From: Candidatus Paenalcaligenes intestinipullorum
GTDB lineage: Bacteria > Pseudomonadota > Gammaproteobacteria > Burkholderiales > Burkholderiaceae_B
Direction: 5' to 3'
Assembly: GCA_019120675.1 (NCBI GenBank)
Contig: DWUQ01000057.1
Coordinates: forward strand, 1-9,653
Length of the DNA: 9,653 nt
Positions 6,478 to 9,653 of the stretch are shown one piece after another (position 1 is the stretch's first letter; every line of letters begins with the position of its first letter). Both the position numbers and the translations under genes were made by a program. A model generated the notes under the pieces. The model was not told the DNA's origin and searched no databases. It worked only from the letters and a program-made list of their open reading frames with translations.

Positions 6478-6939
6478 TTAGCTGGTGCCCTCAACCGCTA
6501 TGGCACCCGCGTAGCGAAGCTCTTGGTTGAGGCTTTGACTGTTGTAGGCTGAAGTTTGCACAATCAGCAATACATGACCGGTGGCCGCACGAGGCAGGGG
6601 TACCGATTTGAACCACATGGTACCCAACAAGCCTCCTACGTAGGCGCCCACACAGGTAACGGCCACCAGCAGTAGCCAATGCAGATAGCCAATCGAAAAA
6701 TAAAATGCTGCCAAACCGCCTAACAAGGCGGCACCTAACAATGCTCCCAGCACACTACGGCTGCAAAGCCCAGTCGACTCGAGCCAATGGGTACGGGTTT
6801 GGCGCAGACGCAACTTGGTGTTTAGGTCGGCGCGATGATTAATACTGATTAGATGAGCGGGATAACCGCGACGCACTAGCACGGCGGCAGCTTGCTCTGC
6901 AGCAGTACGAGAAGCGAATTTACCAATGATCGTGCTCAT
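6478..6939 (-). CDS. Small glycine-rich two-helix membrane protein of unknown function
   Basis: A 153-residue protein not recognised with certainty. The N-terminus (IIGKFASRTAAEQAAAVLVRRGYPAHLISI) looks like the small alpha/beta domain found in bacterial stress-related membrane proteins, in which a segment for avoiding redundant sorting is followed by a hydrophobic core. Two transmembrane helices follow at about residues 63-83 (glycine-zipper-like GALLGAALLGGLAAF) and 86-108 (LHWLLLVAVTCVGAYVGGLLG). A short C-terminal alpha/beta tail (GHVLLIVQT, ELRYAGAIAVEG) completes the fold, so both ends probably face the same side. AAAGG seven bases before the ATG is a moderate ribosome site. Its 3' end overlaps by 53 bp, tail to tail, the restored methyltransferase frame. 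It may be a stress or envelope protein; the function is not established. Confidence 0.75.
   Translation of the reverse strand: MSTIIGKFASRTAAEQAAAVLVRRGYPAHLISINHRADLNTKLRLRQTRTHWLESTGLCSRSVLGALLGAALLGGLAAFYFSIGYLHWLLLVAVTCVGAYVGGLLGTMWFKSVPLPRAATGHVLLIVQTSAYNSQSLNQELRYAGAIAVEGTS
6489..6532. repeat. Inverted repeat at the convergent gene ends
   Basis: CCTCAACC (6489-6496) and GGTTGAGG (6525-6532) are perfect 8-bp inverted arms, with an inner CGCTA / TAGCG pairing (6496-6500 and 6512-6516). They lie over the tail-to-tail end of the restored methyltransferase frame and the small membrane protein gene. The structure could act as a transcript-end hairpin for both, although there is no T-run. Confidence 0.35.
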
Positions 6940-6980
6940 TTTGTGGCCTTTCTTGCAAACACATTAGCGTTATAGTTATG

Positions 6981-6994
6981 TTCACTATAGTGAA
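6981..6994. promoter_or_regulatory. Perfect 14-bp palindrome, candidate operator of the small membrane protein gene
   Basis: TTCACTATAGTGAA is its own reverse complement and lies 42 bp upstream of the ATG of the minus-strand gene. It contains a TATAGT on both strands that could be a -10 hexamer, so a dimeric regulator bound here would overlap a promoter. The regulator is unknown. Confidence 0.4.
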
Positions 6995-7135
6995 GCGCAT
7001 GCGGGGGCTTGTTAAAATTTGTTTTTATTGCTCTCGTTCTATGACTGTATTCAGAGCGAGCTGCGCCAAGTGTAACGATGCTAAAGGGTTAAAAGGTTAA
7101 GAACGCTTAATGTTTACGACTAAAAGAGGATTATT

Positions 7136-7149
7136 TTGACTTGAATCAA
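7136..7149. promoter_or_regulatory. FNR/Anr/Crp-family-like box TTGAC-N4-ATCAA
   Basis: Nine of ten conserved bases match the FNR/Anr consensus TTGAT-N4-ATCAA. Its centre lies about 174 bp upstream of the mechanosensitive channel start and about 204 bp upstream of the divergent gene start. If it works as a class II site toward the channel gene, transcription would begin near 7184, where the -10 position (about 7172-7177, TCAAAA) is only a fair match. Confidence 0.4.
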
Positions 7150-7316
7150 GGGTTTTTTGAACTAAGTGCGCTCAAAACAGTCTGTACGCGAGCTTAGCCC
7201 AATTGGGTAGTACAACGTTAAAAGCCCACTCAAGCAAAATTCACAAAAAGGAACTTTGGTTACAGCTTAATCCCTACTGATTTGTAGCAATAAAACAATA
7301 CCAAGAGGCCATACAG

Positions 7317-9653
7317 ATGATCGCAGCGATTAGAAAAGGGTTGGGAGTACTCGTTTTAAGTTTGGCTTGGATGGCGAGTGGGCACGTGTCTGCCCAAGAG
7401 TCCTCCAACGAGCTGAGCGTGTTGCGCGCTCAAGTCAGCGAGCAGGTGGAAATGGCTAAAGCAAGCTCAGCCGCCACACCAGACACCGAGCTGATAGAAC
7501 AACGCAATCGGCTGCAGGCGCTGCAAAACCAGGCTCGTGATCTGAGTCAAAAGCTAGAGCCAGAGTTGGCCAATGCGCAATCGAAATTAGACGAGCTCAC
7601 GCCCCACGAAAACATCGATACCGCTCCTGAAAGCGAGGAGCTGACCGTACAACGTCAGCAGTTGGCGCAACAAGTGGCCGAGCTGGATGCGCAGCTTAAA
7701 AGCACGCGCTTATTAAATGTAGAGCTTCGCCAAAGCCTAGACCACATTACCGAGCAACGGCGCCTCGTCTTTCGGAATGAACTCGGGCGGCGAGCGCCTA
7801 GCCTATTGGGGAGTCGCCTATGGCACAACTTACAACGTGACTGGCCTCAAGACCAACAGCGTTTTCAAAGTTTAGACAGTGCGGCTCGACAGTTATTGGA
7901 GCAACGTGAGCTGGGCGCCAGTATATTTACCACAGCCGTACTGGGGGGCTTTTTGGTCGTAGCGTTTTGGTTGCGTAAACGCTTCCTGCAGCGTTTAGTG
8001 AGCCAACAAACGCCTACTGAGTTTCAGCGTGCGGTTGCCGCCTGCGTGCGTTTGGCGTTTTATAGTTTAATCCCTGGCGTTAGTGTGGCGCTGTTGTGCT
8101 ATGCGTTGGGTTGGCAGCAAGGCCAAGCCCTATATTTAGAGCCGCTGATGAACACTTTGGTTGGAGTAGCGTTCCTAGCGGGGCTGATCGTGGGGCTGGG
8201 GCGTGTGTTGCTCGCTCCTCAATATGTGGCGTGGCGGTTACTGCCGTTGGCAACCGACACGTCTAAGCGCTTGGGGTGGTTCGCGCCGGCGTTGGCGGGA
8301 TTAAGTGTGTTGGTATGGGTATTGCCGGCTTTTTTGAATGCCATTAATGCCAGCTTAAGCTTAACGTTACTGCTTAGCACCAGCACCAGTTTGGCGTTAA
8401 GCCTATTGTTTTTTCATTTAGGACGTAGCGTGCTCAAGGTCAGCACGACGATTGCACAGGAAAACACCACCAGCAGCGGTCTGTTAGAAGTCCGTATTTT
8501 GCACTATATCGCGCACTTCTTAACCTATTCTCAGCTTTTTATCATTCTGTGTTTGCTTTTTGGGTATGTGGCCTTTAGTACGCTGGTGGTCATTGAGCTG
8601 CTCTGGGTGGGAGTAATTGTCTCCAGTAGTTATGTGCTGTGGTTGCTGATCACCGATATGGCGGAGTTTTTGCTTCAACGAGGCCAGGCAGCCACTGCGG
8701 CTGGTACGCTTAGTGAGGCCCAGCTTCGTACGCGTAGTCAGTTCATTGTGCTCTTGAGTGCCATCATCAAGATTTTTTTAGGGGTGATGGCCGTATTTTT
8801 TTTGCTGTCTCCATTTGGCGAGGAACCCAGCGACTGGCTGCAGCATCGTCTAGGGTTTTTTAGCCAAGGCATTCATTTTGGCGAGTTAAATCTCAAGCCG
8901 TCCAGTCTTGGTCTGGCTTTTGCCGTGTTGATTGTGGGCAGTTATGTGGTGCGGTGGGTGCGACGCTGGCTCAGCAAACAGTTTTTACCCACCACCCGTC
9001 TCGATGCCAGTATGCGCTCCTCTACGGCTAATCTATTTAGCTACGTGGGCTATTTTCTGGTGCTGACGATGGCGTTGTCGGTATTGGGCTTAGGCTTGGA
9101 GCGCATGGCGTGGGTGCTGAGCGCGCTGTCAGTTGGGGTGGGCTTTGGTTTGCAAGCCATTGTGCAGAATTTTGTATCTGGCCTAATTCTGATTGCCGAG
9201 CGGCCCATCAAGGTGGGTGATTGGGTCAGTGTGAACGGCATGGAGGGCAATGTGCGACGCATTAATGCTCGGGCTACCGAAATCGAAATGTTTGACCGAT
9301 CGAGCTTAATTGTTCCCAACTCCGAGTTTATTACTAAGGCGGTACGCAATGTCACGTTAAGTAATCCTTTAGGGGTCTTAAAACTGAAAATTTTAATGCC
9401 CCTAAATACTGATGCTGATCGTGTCCGAGAGATTATGCTTGCTGCGATGAATCTTCATGCTCAGGTTCTACCTGACCCAGCCCCGGCTGTAACCTTGGAT
9501 GGTTTTGATAATAATGGCTTGGCCTTCACTGGAGTTTGTTATGTGGTGTCGCCACGCGTGGTGGGTGCTGTACGCAGCGCGTTATACTTTGAAGTACTAC
9601 GCAAATTCCGAGCTGAAGATCTCAGTTTGCATGACTATCAGAAAATCACTGTA
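7317..9653 (+). CDS. Large MscS-family mechanosensitive channel with periplasmic coiled coil (MscK-like, DUF3772 type), 3' end outside window
   Basis: The frame is open from ATG 7317 to the window end, 779 codons, with no stop, so the C-terminus is missing. AAGAGG lies 8 bases before the start. Residues 1-26 form a signal peptide (hydrophobic VLVLSLAWMA, cleavage after VSA). Residues 30-150 are Gln/Glu/Leu-rich coiled coil, followed by a segment resembling DUF3772 (FRNELGRRAPSLLGSRLW, 152-169). By eye about 11 transmembrane helices follow between 201 and 623. The pore helix and MscS beta domain are clear: WVLSALSVGVGFGLQAIVQNF (599-619), SGLILIAERPIKVGDWV (621-637), then NGMEGNVRRINARATEIEMFD and IVPNSEFITKAV. 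It is an inner-membrane channel that opens under membrane tension to release solutes during hypo-osmotic shock, with a large periplasmic N-terminal domain as in MscK. It appears monocistronic at its 5' end. Confidence 0.92.
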   Translation, partial: MIAAIRKGLGVLVLSLAWMASGHVSAQESSNELSVLRAQVSEQVEMAKASSAATPDTELIEQRNRLQALQNQARDLSQKLEPELANAQSKLDELTPHENIDTAPESEELTVQRQQLAQQVAELDAQLKSTRLLNVELRQSLDHITEQRRLVFRNELGRRAPSLLGSRLWHNLQRDWPQDQQRFQSLDSAARQLLEQRELGASIFTTAVLGGFLVVAFWLRKRFLQRLVSQQTPTEFQRAVAACVRLAFYSLIPGVSVALLCYALGWQQGQALYLEPLMNTLVGVAFLAGLIVGLGRVLLAPQYVAWRLLPLATDTSKRLGWFAPALAGLSVLVWVLPAFLNAINASLSLTLLLSTSTSLALSLLFFHLGRSVLKVSTTIAQENTTSSGLLEVRILHYIAHFLTYSQLFIILCLLFGYVAFSTLVVIELLWVGVIVSSSYVLWLLITDMAEFLLQRGQAATAAGTLSEAQLRTRSQFIVLLSAIIKIFLGVMAVFFLLSPFGEEPSDWLQHRLGFFSQGIHFGELNLKPSSLGLAFAVLIVGSYVVRWVRRWLSKQFLPTTRLDASMRSSTANLFSYVGYFLVLTMALSVLGLGLERMAWVLSALSVGVGFGLQAIVQNFVSGLILIAERPIKVGDWVSVNGMEGNVRRINARATEIEMFDRSSLIVPNSEFITKAVRNVTLSNPLGVLKLKILMPLNTDADRVREIMLAAMNLHAQVLPDPAPAVTLDGFDNNGLAFTGVCYVVSPRVVGAVRSALYFEVLRKFRAEDLSLHDYQKITV

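Larger units (their letters stand above)
5842..6530 (+). pseudogene. Class I SAM-dependent methyltransferase, frame disrupted near 6350 (mutation or programmed -1 shift)
   Basis: The first 171 codons encode a Rossmann-fold methyltransferase: an N-terminal MYREHF and KWEAKAAAM helix region, SAM-binding motif I VLDVGCGSGSLAVAMA (glycine loop at residues 67-73), motif II acidic end VYALDYSPTMLAHVQARA, and later strand VAVASRSSL. After about TYPTDRQFGPPK the original frame turns into a basic, Cys-rich sequence that is not methyltransferase-like and stops at 6477. The -1 frame instead continues as GMPEYFYVPAILHQLGV, then QATVQFIEAAHRW and AVISW, which resembles the C-terminal fold of this family, and stops at 6530. 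Joined at 6354 this gives 229 residues, a normal size. One base has therefore been lost relative to an intact gene, or the ribosome shifts by -1 at C_CCA_AAG. A sequencing error in the adjacent C5 run is also possible. The methyl acceptor is unknown. It is transcribed divergently from the glutamate synthase-family gene. Confidence 0.8.
6940..7316. other. 377-bp intergenic region with palindromes and tandem motifs
   Basis: No gene is supported here. It separates two divergent genes and must hold both promoters. Features seen: a 14-bp palindrome at 6981-6994, a tandem GGTTAA-AA-GGTTAA at 7087-7100, an FNR/Anr-like box at 7136-7149, and a 10-bp palindrome CCCAATTGGG at 7198-7207. No sigma-70 promoter with two good hexamers is evident for either gene. 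The channel gene's ribosome site, AAGAGG, is at 7303-7308. Confidence 0.5.

Noticed and set aside
9050..9355. Minus-strand open frame inside the mechanosensitive channel gene
   Set aside because: It lies opposite the most conserved part of the MscS domain and its protein shows no recognisable domain; it is a shadow frame.

Overview
The window reads as a chromosomal housekeeping or accessory segment of a Gram-negative proteobacterium, most likely beta- or gamma-class. The evidence is the gene set (Xi-class glutathionyl-hydroquinone reductase, membrane-anchored FMN-binding glutamate synthase-like protein, large MscS-family channel with a signal peptide and periplasmic coiled coil), a CCA-encoding tRNA with a CAU anticodon, an FNR/Anr-like box, and Shine-Dalgarno-led genes of moderate GC. 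I could not fix the genus. No insertion sequence, prophage gene, CRISPR array or origin is visible.

Layout. Positions 85-996 (+) carry an AraC-family regulator with an N-terminal cupin sensor. Converging on it is a two-gene minus-strand unit: a yqjG-type glutathionyl-hydroquinone reductase (3168-2191) followed after 48 bp by an acyl-CoA dehydrogenase-like flavoprotein (2142-1027). A 417-bp non-coding stretch (3169-3585) holds a strong 23-bp-arm inverted repeat, smaller symmetric sites and a rho-independent terminator. The terminator ends a minus-strand tRNA (3662-3586, anticodon CAU) that has its own recognisable promoter.

Next on the minus strand is a 667-residue FMN-binding glutamate synthase-family protein (5735-3732). 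It has an N-terminal membrane anchor, an intact 3Fe-4S cysteine motif and an unusual low-complexity C-terminal tail containing a hexanucleotide repeat. Divergent from it is a class I SAM-dependent methyltransferase gene (5842-6530, +) whose reading frame is broken two-thirds of the way along. The break falls exactly at a C_CCA_AAG heptamer in the phase needed for -1 ribosomal frameshifting. The restored C-terminus converges on, and overlaps by 53 bp, a small glycine-rich two-helix membrane protein gene (6939-6478, -).

A 377-bp intergenic region (6940-7316) with a 14-bp palindrome and an FNR/Anr-like box precedes a large mechanosensitive channel gene (7317 to the window end, +), which is open at the edge (779 codons present).

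Functional reading: the genes are mostly independent transcription units. The regulator/reductase/dehydrogenase trio is the only cluster suggesting a joint job, possibly detoxification of quinones or electrophiles. The most interesting item is the frame disruption in the methyltransferase at a canonical slippery heptamer. I see no convincing new multi-gene system.
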